A stretch of 6,969 bases of DNA from Candidatus Izemoplasma sp. (GTDB taxonomy: Bacteria > Bacillota_I > Bacilli_A > Izemoplasmatales > Izemoplasmataceae), in NCBI GenBank assembly GCA_029939615.1, contig JAOZSP010000064.1, positions 1,092 through 8,060 of the forward strand, read 5' to 3'. The position numbers and the translations under genes were made by a program. The notes under the pieces were generated by a model. The model was not told the DNA's origin. It made no database searches and worked only from the letters and a program-made list of their open reading frames with translations. Shown here piece after piece: positions 1-6,415 of the stretch (positions are counted from its first letter, which is position 1; each line of letters opens with the position of its first letter).

Positions 1-2
1 CT

Positions 3-224
3 GGACGCCGTTTAATGAAAATAGAACTTCGTGGAAAAGTTAATTGGTGGACACTATTTGTAAGAGAGGTAATCTGGAAAACAGGTTATTGGATACTTAC
101 ACTCTTTATCGGAGGAATCATTCTTGATATCGCAATGATTTCATTTTCAAAAAAGAAATTAGCACCTCGTGATATTGTAACTGATATAACGTTACAATAC
201 GAAGGAGTGAATTACCCATTTTAA
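3..224 (+). CDS. RDD-like membrane protein, C-terminal part (5' end outside the window)
   Basis: The frame is open from the left edge and ends at TAA 222-224; the methionine at 15 is probably internal, because the codons before it read G-R-R-L-M-K-I, resembling the conserved G-K/R-L-x-I/V segment inside RDD domains. A W/F-rich stretch with an R-E pair (WWTLFVREVIWK) follows, then one hydrophobic membrane segment of about 20 residues (roughly YWILTLFIGGIILDIAMISF), then a basic KKKLAPRDIVTD stretch that corresponds to the R-x-x-H-D-x-x-x-x-T motif closing many RDD domains, although the usual H is not present. RDD proteins are polytopic membrane proteins, mostly of unknown function, some linked to ion transport. 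It lies 32 bases before the SPFH gene on the same strand with no terminator between, so the two are probably cotranscribed. The family assignment is moderate because only about 74 residues are visible. Confidence 0.6.
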   Translation, partial: GRRLMKIELRGKVNWWTLFVREVIWKTGYWILTLFIGGIILDIAMISFSKKKLAPRDIVTDITLQYEGVNYPF

Positions 225-256
225 AAAAAATATATCTTTGAAGGAGGAATTAATTA

Positions 257-1162
257 ATGGGACCAGTTGGAATTGCCGCAGTAGTCGGTCTATTTATTTT
301 TCTAATGATTTTAGCATCACAAGCTATCATTATCGTTCAACAAGCTAACAAATATGTAATTGAAAGATTAGGTGTTTACAGCCGAAGTTTAGAAGCAGGA
401 ATTAGTGTTGTTTGGCCGTTTGTTGACAGAATTTCTAAAAAAGTATCTTTAAAAGAACAAGTAGTGGATTTTGCTCCACAACCAGTTATCACAAAAGATA
501 ACGTTACAATGCAAATTGATACAGTTGTATTCTATATGGTTACAGATGCTAAATTATTTACTTATGGGGTTACAAATCCTTTAAGAGCAATTGAAAACCT
601 TACAGCTACTACTTTACGTAATATTATTGGGGATTTACAATTAGATGAATCTTTAACATCTCGTGATAAAATTAATACGCAAATGAGAATCATCTTGGAT
701 GAAGCAACAGATCCATGGGGAATTAAAATTATCCGTGTTGAAGTTAAAAACATCCTCCCTCCAAAAGACATCCGTGAAGCAATGGAAAAACAAATGCGTG
801 CTGAACGTGAACGTCGTCAAGCAATTCTTATTGCAGAGGGTCAAAAAAGAGCTGCAATCTTAAATGCTGAAGGTGACAAAGAATCATCAATCTTAAGAGC
901 AGAAGCAGAAAAAGAAGTTAGAATTCAAGAAGCTGAAGGTCGCGCTAAAGCGATTATCGAAGTGCAAGATGCAACTGCAAAAGGTATTCAATTAATCAAA
1001 AAAGCTGGAGCAGATGAAGCATTCTTACGTTTAGAAGCTTACAAAGCAATGGTTCAAGTAGCAAATGGACAATCAACTACATTAATTGTTCCATCTGACT
1101 TACAAGGAATTACTGGATTAACTGCTACAATTGCAGAAACATTAAAAACTACTAAAAAATAA
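257..1162 (+). CDS. SPFH/stomatin-like (paraslipin, QmcA-type) membrane-anchored protein
   Basis: The 301-residue product has the standard paraslipin layout. There is an N-terminal membrane anchor (about residues 4-28), then an SPFH/band-7 domain (about 30-190) with the typical E-R-L-G-V-Y-x-R-x-L-x-x-G-I (36-49) and P-F-V-D-R-I (54-59) motifs and a Q-V-V-D segment (68-71). A long Ala/Glu/Arg-rich coiled coil (about 173-240) follows, with repeated A-E-G units, and then a short C-terminal tail. Such proteins oligomerise at the membrane and organise microdomains or scaffold membrane proteases; the substrate here is unknown. The start is fixed by AAGGAGG at 241-247, nine bases before the ATG. 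Bacterial paraslipins often sit beside an NfeD-family gene, but none is visible here; the upstream neighbour looks like an RDD protein instead. A hairpin terminator follows at once. The family call is secure; a specific symbol (qmcA, floA and others) is not. Confidence 0.93.
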   Translation: MGPVGIAAVVGLFIFLMILASQAIIIVQQANKYVIERLGVYSRSLEAGISVVWPFVDRISKKVSLKEQVVDFAPQPVITKDNVTMQIDTVVFYMVTDAKLFTYGVTNPLRAIENLTATTLRNIIGDLQLDESLTSRDKINTQMRIILDEATDPWGIKIIRVEVKNILPPKDIREAMEKQMRAERERRQAILIAEGQKRAAILNAEGDKESSILRAEAEKEVRIQEAEGRAKAIIEVQDATAKGIQLIKKAGADEAFLRLEAYKAMVQVANGQSTTLIVPSDLQGITGLTATIAETLKTTKK

Positions 1163-1171
1163 TTACACTAA

Positions 1172-1204
1172 AAAAGAGAATCTCATTTTTCGAGATTCTC
1201 TTTT
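1172..1204. terminator. Bidirectional intrinsic terminator between the SPFH gene and asnS
   Basis: A perfect 13-bp inverted repeat (1172-1184 with 1192-1204) has a 7-base loop. Its arms begin with AAAA and end with TTTT, so a U-tract follows the stem in either direction. It starts 10 bases after the SPFH stop and ends 7 bases before the asnS stop, so one hairpin can end both convergent transcripts. Confidence 0.88.
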
Positions 1205-1210
1205 AATTTA

Positions 1211-2599
1211 CTAAAATTCGCAATTTCTTGGTGTTCTTGGGAAAGGAATAACGTCTCTAATGTTTTCAATTCCTGTCATATACATTAACATTCTATCAAA
1301 TCCAAGCCCGAATCCTGCATGTTTACATCCACCATATTTACGAAGATCTAAATACCACCATAAATCTTCTTTAGGAACATTCATTTCTTTCATTCTTTTT
1401 TCTAAGTAATCCAGTCGTTCTTCTCTTTGGCTTCCTCCAATTAATTCTCCACTACCAGGAACAAGCAAATCCATTGCAGCTACTGTTTCATTATCATCAT
1501 TCATTCTCATATAAAATGCTTTTATATCTTTTGGCCAATCAATAATAAATACAGGACCATCAAAATGTTTAACAAGATACTTTTCATGTTCCGTAGCTAA
1601 ATCATCTTTAAATGAAGGAAGATTATCAAATTTTTGATTGCTATCTAGTAGCACTTGAACCGCCTCTTTGTGCGTTATTCTAATAAAGTCACTAATAACT
1701 ACTTTATCTAACTTCTTAAGTAATCCTTTTTGAACAAATTGATTAAAGAACGCCATTTCTCGAGGAGCTCTCTTTAATACATACTCAATAATAAACTTAA
1801 CCATGTCTTCAGCTAATTGCATATCATCATAAATATCAGCAAAAGCAATTTCTGGTTCTATCATCCAAAATTCACTTGCATGAGTAGTAGTATTTGAGTT
1901 TTCAGCACGGAAAGTAGGTCCAAATGTATAAACATCTCTAAAAGCTAAAGCAAAAGCTTCTGCCTCAAGTTGTCCAGAAACAGTAAGATTTGTTTTTTTC
2001 TGGAAAAAGTCCTGTTTATAATCAATTTCTCCATCATCTGTTCTTGGTAAATTATCTAAATCAAGTGTTGTTAACTTAAATGTTTCCCCGGCACCTTCAG
2101 CATCACTTGCAGTAATTAAAGGAGCAGCTACATGGATAAAATCACGTTCTTGAAAGAACGTATGAATAGCATGTGTTAATATACTACGAACTCTAAAAAC
2201 AGCACTAAATAAATTAGTTCGAGGTCTTAGATGGGCATTTTCTCTTAAAAACTCTCTAGAGTGTCGTTTTGGTTGGATTGGATAGTCTTCTTGTGAATCA
2301 CCAAGTAATTCAACTCCTCTTGCTTTTATTTCAAAAGGTTGTTTTCTATCTGGTGTATTTACCAATATACCATCTATTTTTACAGCGCTTCCAACACGAT
2401 ATTTTTGAACCTCCTTAAAATTATCAAGAACCTCACTTTCGTATACTACTTGAATTGTTTCAAAACATGTTCCATCATTTAAATTAATAAATCCAAATTC
2501 TTTTTGAGCACGATTATTACGAATCCACCCAAACAATGTAATTTCTTTTTCGTTTAAAGATTCATACTGTGCAAATAATTTTCTTACTGAATATTTCAT
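1211..2599 (-). CDS. asnS: Asparaginyl-tRNA synthetase (class II)
   Basis: It charges tRNA-Asn with asparagine using ATP, in the cytoplasm. The 462-residue product has an N-terminal OB-fold anticodon-binding domain (about 1-100; L-F-G-W-I-R near 22-27) and a class II catalytic core. Visible landmarks are R-P-R-T-N-L (125-130), T-A-S-D-A-E-G-A-G-E (163-172), motif 2 F-R-A-E-N-S-N (230-236) with E-F-W-M-I-E-P-E (243-250), and motif 3 G-F-G-L-G-F-D-R (429-436). The end P-F-P-R-T-P-R-N is that expected for AsnRS rather than AspRS. The length and the insertion between residues 175 and 205 resemble the longer E. coli-type AsnRS (466 residues) more than the roughly 430-residue Bacillus enzyme. The start is supported by AGAAGGAG seven bases before the ATG. 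It is preceded by its own promoter and an asparagine T-box leader and is convergent with the SPFH gene. The identification is secure. Confidence 0.97.
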   Translation of the reverse strand: MKYSVRKLFAQYESLNEKEITLFGWIRNNRAQKEFGFINLNDGTCFETIQVVYESEVLDNFKEVQKYRVGSAVKIDGILVNTPDRKQPFEIKARGVELLGDSQEDYPIQPKRHSREFLRENAHLRPRTNLFSAVFRVRSILTHAIHTFFQERDFIHVAAPLITASDAEGAGETFKLTTLDLDNLPRTDDGEIDYKQDFFQKKTNLTVSGQLEAEAFALAFRDVYTFGPTFRAENSNTTTHASEFWMIEPEIAFADIYDDMQLAEDMVKFIIEYVLKRAPREMAFFNQFVQKGLLKKLDKVVISDFIRITHKEAVQVLLDSNQKFDNLPSFKDDLATEHEKYLVKHFDGPVFIIDWPKDIKAFYMRMNDDNETVAAMDLLVPGSGELIGGSQREERLDYLEKRMKEMNVPKEDLWWYLDLRKYGGCKHAGFGLGFDRMLMYMTGIENIRDVIPFPRTPRNCEF

Positions 2600-2617
2600 T
2601 TTATCACTCCTTCTATT

Positions 2618-2650
2618 AAAAAAACGTCCTTAAACAACTGTTTAAGGACG
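2618..2650 (-). terminator. T-box-controlled terminator hairpin
   Basis: The stem is an 11-bp perfect inverted repeat (CGTCCTTAAAC/GTTTAAGGACG) with the 4-base loop AGTT at 2625-2650, followed in the - direction by seven T (2624-2618). Its 5' arm (CGTCCTT) is also the 3' arm of the antiterminator, so the two structures exclude each other. It ends about 18 bases before the asnS start codon; the ribosome binding site lies after it. Confidence 0.93.
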
Positions 2651-2837
2651 AATATATTCCGCGGTACCACCTTAGTTCTATTTCTAGCACTCTTTTCCTT
2701 TAACGCAGGAATACGGATGGGTCTACTTAATTCTTCCATCACTCATGGTGTTATTCATACTTATCTTATAATCTAGCTTTCACCATCCTAGAATCGCTTT
2801 GTATAGTGTTAAGTTTTACTTTTCCAATCATTGTTTA
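2618..2837 (-). promoter_or_regulatory. T-box leader of asnS, asparagine (AAC) specifier
   Basis: This leader RNA senses uncharged tRNA-Asn and decides between termination and read-through into asnS. On the - strand the diagnostic T-box sequence AAGGTGGTACCGCGG is at 2659-2673. The Stem I distal signature GGATGGTGAAAGC is at about 2777-2789, flanked by pairing TCTA/TAGA. A specifier-loop segment GAATAACACC holds AAC at 2750-2752, an asparagine codon in the expected place before a purine. A GAAA-capped hairpin (AGTgCTA/TAGaACT) just before the T-box sequence fits Stem III. The antiterminator can form from AAGG and GCG of the T-box with CGT and CCTT, which competes with the terminator. The tRNA-binding UGGU would pair A-U or G-U with the discriminator base. 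The downstream gene agrees with the specifier. The start of the leader is inferred from the promoter. Confidence 0.95.
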
Positions 2838-2844
2838 TATCCAT

Positions 2845-2872
2845 ATAATAACATTTTACTTACTTTTGTCAA
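2845..2872 (-). promoter_or_regulatory. Sigma-A-type promoter of asnS
   Basis: A perfect -35 TTGACA (2867-2872) is followed after 16 bases by TATTAT (2845-2850); overlapping 17- and 18-base alternatives (ATTATA, TTATAT) also exist. Transcription would start near 2837, giving a leader of about 240 nt, right for a T-box. The -35 begins 9 bases past the rmuC stop codon. Confidence 0.75.
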
Positions 2873-2880
2873 TAAAAGAG

Positions 2881-4047
2881 TTACTCCTTCTCAATTTTAT
2901 TTTTATCTAAATTAACATGAGATATTTCTTGAAATCTTTTCCCAATTTTTGTGCTTGTAGTGTGAATTTCCTTAACACTTTTATTTACGGTGTCTATATT
3001 TCTTGATAGTTTGTCCCATCTTTCTTGATATCTTCCAAATTCATCACCAAGTCTAATTAATTCTTGTTGAATGACTTTTGCATATTTATCTCTTTCAACG
3101 TTGCGAAGAAGAACTTGTACGGTTGTTAACAAACTCATCAAAGTCGTAGGAGATGCTATCCAAACTCTTTTTCTTTGTGCATAATCAACTATTTCTTGAT
3201 GATATGCATTTATTTCAGCGAATATTGCTTCTGCTGGAACAAATAAAACTGCTTGATCACTTGTTTCATTAGGAATAATATATTTAGTAGCTATTGCATC
3301 AACATGTTTTTTCATATCCTGTTTAAATGCTCTTGTCGCCAATTCTCTTTCTCTTTCTGTTAGTTCTCTATCAACCATCTTTTGATAGTTTTCTAGTGGG
3401 AATTTAGAATCTACAGCGAGATTTCCCATTTCCTCAGGTAAATATAGTAATGCATCAACTATTTTTCCGTTTGATAATGTCACCTGAGTATCAAATACTT
3501 TTTTATTTCCGTCTCCAAATATTGATGAAAGGATATGATTTAATTGAACCTCACCAAATGTCCCTCTGGCTTTTTTATCAGTTAAAAGGTGTTGTAAAGA
3601 TACAACTTCTGTTGATAATTTATCAATGTTTTTTTGTGCTTCATCTATTTTAGTTAGTCTTTCTACAATGTTTGTGAAGGTTTTATTTGTTTTCTCAAAT
3701 CCCTCATTTAAGCGGAATTCCACCTTTTTATTGATTCGATCCATCTGTTCTTCAATCTTACGATTCATCGACTGAAAATTAACTAATATATCTTTTGATA
3801 GCCCTTCTTTAAATTCCATTAAATCTTTAACGTTATCTTTTGCTCCCTCACCAATGTTTTTAATTATTGTAACATTCATTTCTCCTAATTCTTTAATTAA
3901 GGAATTGATTGTTTTATTTGTCTCTTCTTTTATCTGGCTAATCACTTCTTGATTTTCTTCATGGTTTTCTTCTTTATCTTTTTGTAATAGTTTTGCTATT
4001 TCTAATATAATAACGACTGTTAACAGTCCTATTATTACATAATCCAT
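2881..4047 (-). CDS. rmuC: RmuC family DNA recombination/limitation protein
   Basis: RmuC proteins limit DNA rearrangements at inverted repeats in E. coli; the core belongs to the PD-(D/E)XK nuclease-like group (established for the family, activity not shown here). The 388-residue product starts with a single membrane segment (about 3-20) and an Asp/Glu/Lys-rich coiled coil (about 22-155). The RmuC domain follows (about 160-350) with R-G-T-F-G-E-V-Q-L (161-169), A-V-D-S-K-F-P-L-E-N-Y (211-221), V-L-F-V-P-A-E-A (267-274) and V-W-I-A-S-P-T-T-L (295-303), all conserved in the family. I chose the ATG at 4047 because GAGGTGA stands five bases before it and the membrane segment follows directly; the in-frame ATG at 4107 would add 20 residues, lacks a ribosome binding site and lies across the prs terminator. 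No terminator is visible after the stop. Confidence 0.93.
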   Translation of the reverse strand: MDYVIIGLLTVVIILEIAKLLQKDKEENHEENQEVISQIKEETNKTINSLIKELGEMNVTIIKNIGEGAKDNVKDLMEFKEGLSKDILVNFQSMNRKIEEQMDRINKKVEFRLNEGFEKTNKTFTNIVERLTKIDEAQKNIDKLSTEVVSLQHLLTDKKARGTFGEVQLNHILSSIFGDGNKKVFDTQVTLSNGKIVDALLYLPEEMGNLAVDSKFPLENYQKMVDRELTERERELATRAFKQDMKKHVDAIATKYIIPNETSDQAVLFVPAEAIFAEINAYHQEIVDYAQRKRVWIASPTTLMSLLTTVQVLLRNVERDKYAKVIQQELIRLGDEFGRYQERWDKLSRNIDTVNKSVKEIHTTSTKIGKRFQEISHVNLDKNKIEKE

Positions 4048-4061
4048 ATATATCACCTCGT

Positions 4062-4073
4062 ATTGTAATTGTA
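4062..4073 (-). promoter_or_regulatory. Possible -10 region for rmuC (tandem TACAAT)
   Basis: Two copies of TACAAT lie back to back on the - strand between the prs terminator and the rmuC ribosome binding site. Each matches TATAAT at five of six positions, but no good -35 is present; TTTACT 15 bases before the second copy is the best candidate. A promoter is expected here because a terminator separates prs from rmuC. The exact site is uncertain. Confidence 0.4.
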
Positions 4074-4085
4074 CCATTTTTAAGT

Positions 4086-4113
4086 AAAAAAAAGTAGATG
4101 AAATCATCTACTT
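4086..4113 (-). terminator. Intrinsic terminator of prs, overlapping its stop codon
   Basis: The inverted repeat AAGTAGATGA/TCATCTACTT (4092-4101 with 4104-4113) has 10 complementary positions around a 2-base centre, giving at least 8 bp with a usable loop. It runs into a T-tract in the - direction (4093-4086). The upstream arm includes the last two bases of the prs stop codon region (4112-4113), so the hairpin starts within the end of the gene. Confidence 0.85.
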
Positions 4114-5092
4114 AATCGTTTTTTGCTGCTTTTTCTTCATATTCAAATAAACTACTTAAAGGTTTGTCACTAATAATATTCATTACGCCTTTTCCTAGTA
4201 ATTGCCCAATGCTTAATTGAATTATTTTATCTGATTTTTTATATTTAGGAAGCATAATAGTATTAGTACAAATAACTTCTTTTAATGGTGACTTATTTAT
4301 TCTATCAATTGCTGGAGGTGTAAATAATGGATGAGTACAAGCTGCATAAACTTCTTTTGCTCCACGCTCCATTAAAGCGCGAGCTGCAGCAGTAATAGTT
4401 CCGGCTGTATCAATCATATCATCAATTAATATTGCTATTTTCCCTTCAACATCTCCAACTATTCCCATTACTTCAGCAACGTTTGGTCTGGGTCTTCTTT
4501 TATCTATAATTGCTATTGGACAATGCATTGCATCTCCCATTTTACGTGCACGAACTGCTCCTCCGTGATCTGGAGCAACGATAACTAAATCATCTTCAAA
4601 TTTCTTCTTTTCAAAATACTCAACAATAATTGGCATCGCTCTAAAGTTATCAATTGGAATATCGAAAAAACCTTGAATTTGACTTGCATGTAAGTCCATA
4701 GCCAATACTCTTGTTACACCAGCAACTTCTATCAGATTAGCAACTAGTTTAGCCGAAATCGGTTGTCTTGATTTTGATTTTCGGTCTTGTCTTGAATAGC
4801 CATAATAAGGCATTATTACATTAATGTTTTTTGCTGATGCTCTTTTCATAGCGTCTACTGTTATTAATAATTCCATAATGTTTTCATTTACAGGTTCATG
4901 CGTTGGCTGTACTAAAAAAACATGATGTCCTCTTACTGTTTCGGGTAAATTAATTCCAATCTCTCCATCAGCAAAACGATCTAAATCAATTTTACTTAAA
5001 GGAATACCTGTGTAATCTGAAATTTCTTCCGCTAATTTAGGATTAGCACTTAAACTAAATAATAAAACTTTGTGTCCATCAATTTGAGACAT
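4112..5092 (-). CDS. prs: Ribose-phosphate pyrophosphokinase (PRPP synthetase)
   Basis: It makes 5-phosphoribosyl diphosphate from ribose 5-phosphate and ATP, feeding purine, pyrimidine, NAD, histidine and tryptophan synthesis. The 326-residue product is a complete class I enzyme. Landmarks are F-A-D-G-E (40-44), P-Y-Y-G-Y-S-R-Q-D-R-K (95-105), D-L-H-A-S-Q-I-Q-G-F-F (133-143), D-H-G-G-A-V-R-A-R (175-183), D-K-R-R-P (197-201) and the PRPP-binding loop L-I-D-D-M-I-D-T-A-G-T (222-232). I chose the ATG at 5092 because GGAGGT stands six bases before it and family alignment begins near there; the in-frame ATG at 5125 has no ribosome binding site and would overlap the promoter. It is preceded by a likely promoter and followed by an intrinsic terminator, so it is probably monocistronic. 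In Bacillus glmU lies between spoVG and prs; here it is absent. Confidence 0.97.
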   Translation of the reverse strand: MSQIDGHKVLLFSLSANPKLAEEISDYTGIPLSKIDLDRFADGEIGINLPETVRGHHVFLVQPTHEPVNENIMELLITVDAMKRASAKNINVIMPYYGYSRQDRKSKSRQPISAKLVANLIEVAGVTRVLAMDLHASQIQGFFDIPIDNFRAMPIIVEYFEKKKFEDDLVIVAPDHGGAVRARKMGDAMHCPIAIIDKRRPRPNVAEVMGIVGDVEGKIAILIDDMIDTAGTITAAARALMERGAKEVYAACTHPLFTPPAIDRINKSPLKEVICTNTIMLPKYKKSDKIIQLSIGQLLGKGVMNIISDKPLSSLFEYEEKAAKND

Positions 5093-5115
5093 AAAAAGAC
5101 CTCCATAAAATATAT

Positions 5116-5144
5116 ATTTTATCATTCCGGTAATACATTAACAC
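5116..5144 (-). promoter_or_regulatory. Probable extended -10 promoter of prs
   Basis: TGATAAAAT (5116-5124) is an extended -10 element (TGnTAAAAT), and a weak -35 GTGTTA (5139-5144) stands 17 bases upstream. Transcription would start near 5109, leaving a leader of about 17 nt with the GGAGGT site. The alternative TTGCAA/TAATGT farther upstream is weaker. It lies after the spoVG terminator, where a promoter for prs is needed. Confidence 0.45.
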
Positions 5145-5161
5145 TTTGCTAATTAAATTGC

Positions 5162-5195
5162 AAAATAAAATGCAACTTTTCAAAAAAAGTTACAT
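5162..5195 (-). terminator. Intrinsic terminator of spoVG
   Basis: On the - strand an 11-bp stem (5185-5195 with 5170-5180, one G-U pair) has the 4-base loop TTTG and is followed by TTTATTTT (5169-5162). It begins 13 bases past the spoVG stop codon. The stem is AT-rich, so it may be leaky. Confidence 0.75.
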
Positions 5196-5208
5196 TTAAG
5201 TAATTATT

Positions 5209-5469
5209 TTATTCGTCTGGCAGTAGATTGTATGCTTCAATCACAGCATTCTCGATTTGATTTCGAGTTTCTTGATTAATTGGATGAGCAACATCCTTAA
5301 ACTCTCCATTCGGCATTTTTCTACTTGGCATTGCAACAAATAGTCCCGCTTTTCCATCGATAATGCGTAATTCATGAACCACAAAACATTCGTCAATTGT
5401 TATAGCAGCAATAGCTTTCAATCTATTTTGTCCATTGAATTTTTTCACCCTAACGTCCGTTATGTTCAT
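5209..5469 (-). CDS. spoVG: SpoVG family nucleic-acid-binding regulator
   Basis: SpoVG is a small, widely conserved protein in Bacillota and some other phyla; it binds DNA and RNA and affects septation, sporulation or virulence genes depending on species (family knowledge). The 86-residue product has the family pattern: M-N-I-T-D-V-R-V at the start, A-I-A-A-I-T-I-D (about 20-27), F-V-V-H-E-L-R-I-I-D-G (about 29-39), G-L-F-V-A-M-P-S-R-K (about 42-51) and H-P-I-N (about 62-65). It is about 10 residues shorter than the 97-residue Bacillus protein at the C-terminus, which is variable in the family. The ATG at 5469 is chosen over the in-frame ATG at 5484 because GAGGTGG stands just before it and the homologous start aligns. 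Having spoVG does not by itself show that the organism sporulates. It has its own promoter and terminator. Confidence 0.95.
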   Translation of the reverse strand: MNITDVRVKKFNGQNRLKAIAAITIDECFVVHELRIIDGKAGLFVAMPSRKMPNGEFKDVAHPINQETRNQIENAVIEAYNLLPDE

Positions 5470-5511
5470 AAGACCACCTCGCATCTATTTATTTGTACAA
5501 CTTCTATCTAA

Positions 5512-5540
5512 ATTATATCATAATTAGAAATTTGATTCAA
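5512..5540 (-). promoter_or_regulatory. Sigma-A-type promoter of spoVG with extended -10
   Basis: A consensus TATAAT (5512-5517) preceded by TG (TGATATAAT) lies 17 bases after TTGAAT (5535-5540). Transcription would start near 5505, about 36 bases before the start codon. In B. subtilis spoVG is sigma-H dependent; here the elements look like an ordinary vegetative promoter and I see no convincing sigma-H match. Confidence 0.8.
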
Positions 5541-5566
5541 ACTCTTTTTTTGCTTAAAACGGCTGT

Positions 5567-6409
5567 TTACCTTATTTTGGTCAATCTTTTAAAGTATTTA
5601 TCATTAAATGTTTCATATGCTTTTTTCAATATACCTTTGTCTTTTGATATTCCAAAAACTGTTGAACCAGAACCACTCATTAAGGCTCCTTGAAGCCCCA
5701 AATCAATCATTTCATTCTTTATTTCTCTTATTACTGGCTCCATTTCAAAAGCAACTTTCTCTAAAGAATTATATAACTCTCTACATACTAATTCAGCATT
5801 TCTATTATATATTCCTGAAGTCATATCACTTATTTTTCGCGTTTGAACATCGCTCTCTTTAACCCTATTAAATACCTCTTTAGTACTTATCCTAATATTT
5901 GGATTAACTATTAATATTGGACAGTTAACTTTTTTATCTAAAAAGAATAAGTCTTCCCCTTTTCCTCTAGCTATGCAAAGTTTGTTATAGACACAAAAAG
6001 GTATATCCGCTCCAAAGTCTGAACCTATCTTAGCTAAATCTTCTAAAGGTAATGCCAATTTCCATAACTTATTTAATCCTCTCAGTGTTGCAGCTGCATC
6101 AGCGCTTCCTCCAGCTAATCCTGCCTCAATAGGGATATCTTTTTTTATTGTTATTTGTGCACCTCTTTTTATATCAAATTCAGTTTGTAAAAAATGAGCA
6201 ACTTTATAAACTAGATTATCCTCAATATTCTTAGTTATTAAAGTTTCTGATTCTACAATAATCTCCTTTGTATCTAGTAATTTAAACGTAAGTACGTCAA
6301 AAAGATCGATTGATGCCATTACCATTTCTAAATCGTGGTATCCATCACTTCGCTTATTAATAACATTTAAGAAAAGATTGATTTTTGCGTATGCTTTTTC
6401 TTTTACCAT
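5567..6409 (-). CDS. ispE: 4-diphosphocytidyl-2-C-methyl-D-erythritol kinase (MEP pathway)
   Basis: IspE phosphorylates CDP-methylerythritol with ATP in the non-mevalonate route to isoprenoid precursors. The 280-residue product is a full-length GHMP kinase. It has K-A-Y-A-K-I-N-L-F-L with the expected catalytic lysine (K9), S-D-G-Y-H-D-L-E (21-28), the ATP loop P-I-E-A-G-L-A-G-G-S-A-D-A-A-A (93-107), G-A-D-I-P-F with the expected catalytic aspartate (D135), and L-M-S-G-S-G-S-T-V-F-G (243-253). The ATG at 6409 gives the normal N-terminus. However, the bases just upstream carry no Shine-Dalgarno sequence: the predicted 3' end of a group II intron is only 6 bases before the ATG, so the ribosome binding site is presumably in the 5' exon outside the window, and a few extra residues could also be encoded there (ATA GTA ATG is open in frame). 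No clear terminator separates it from spoVG. Confidence 0.95.
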   Translation of the reverse strand: MVKEKAYAKINLFLNVINKRSDGYHDLEMVMASIDLFDVLTFKLLDTKEIIVESETLITKNIEDNLVYKVAHFLQTEFDIKRGAQITIKKDIPIEAGLAGGSADAAATLRGLNKLWKLALPLEDLAKIGSDFGADIPFCVYNKLCIARGKGEDLFFLDKKVNCPILIVNPNIRISTKEVFNRVKESDVQTRKISDMTSGIYNRNAELVCRELYNSLEKVAFEMEPVIREIKNEMIDLGLQGALMSGSGSTVFGISKDKGILKKAYETFNDKYFKRLTKIR

Positions 6410-6415
6410 TACTAT

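Noticed and set aside
562..844. Two antisense reading frames inside the SPFH gene
   Set aside because: They are shadows of a well-conserved coding frame and have no ribosome binding sites or recognisable motifs.
4048..4107. 20-residue N-terminal extension of RmuC from the upstream ATG
   Set aside because: It has no ribosome binding site, spans the prs terminator and tandem TACAAT, and precedes the natural membrane segment; the ATG at 4047 has GAGGTGA at the right distance.
5093..5125. 11-residue extension of Prs
   Set aside because: It overlaps the likely promoter and has no ribosome binding site, while GGAGGT stands six bases before the ATG at 5092.
5093..5208. Purine-type riboswitch before prs
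   Set aside because: The 116-base gap holds the spoVG terminator and a simple promoter; no conserved riboswitch core is visible and the prs leader is only about 17 nt.
5470..5484. 5-residue extension of SpoVG
   Set aside because: The extra codons are the Shine-Dalgarno region itself (GAGGTGG), and the family begins at M-x-x-T-D-V-R.
5493..5862. Two + strand reading frames over the end of ispE and its 3' flank
   Set aside because: They are low-complexity, Leu/Phe-rich translations of antisense AT-rich DNA overlapping conserved ispE codons; no start signal.
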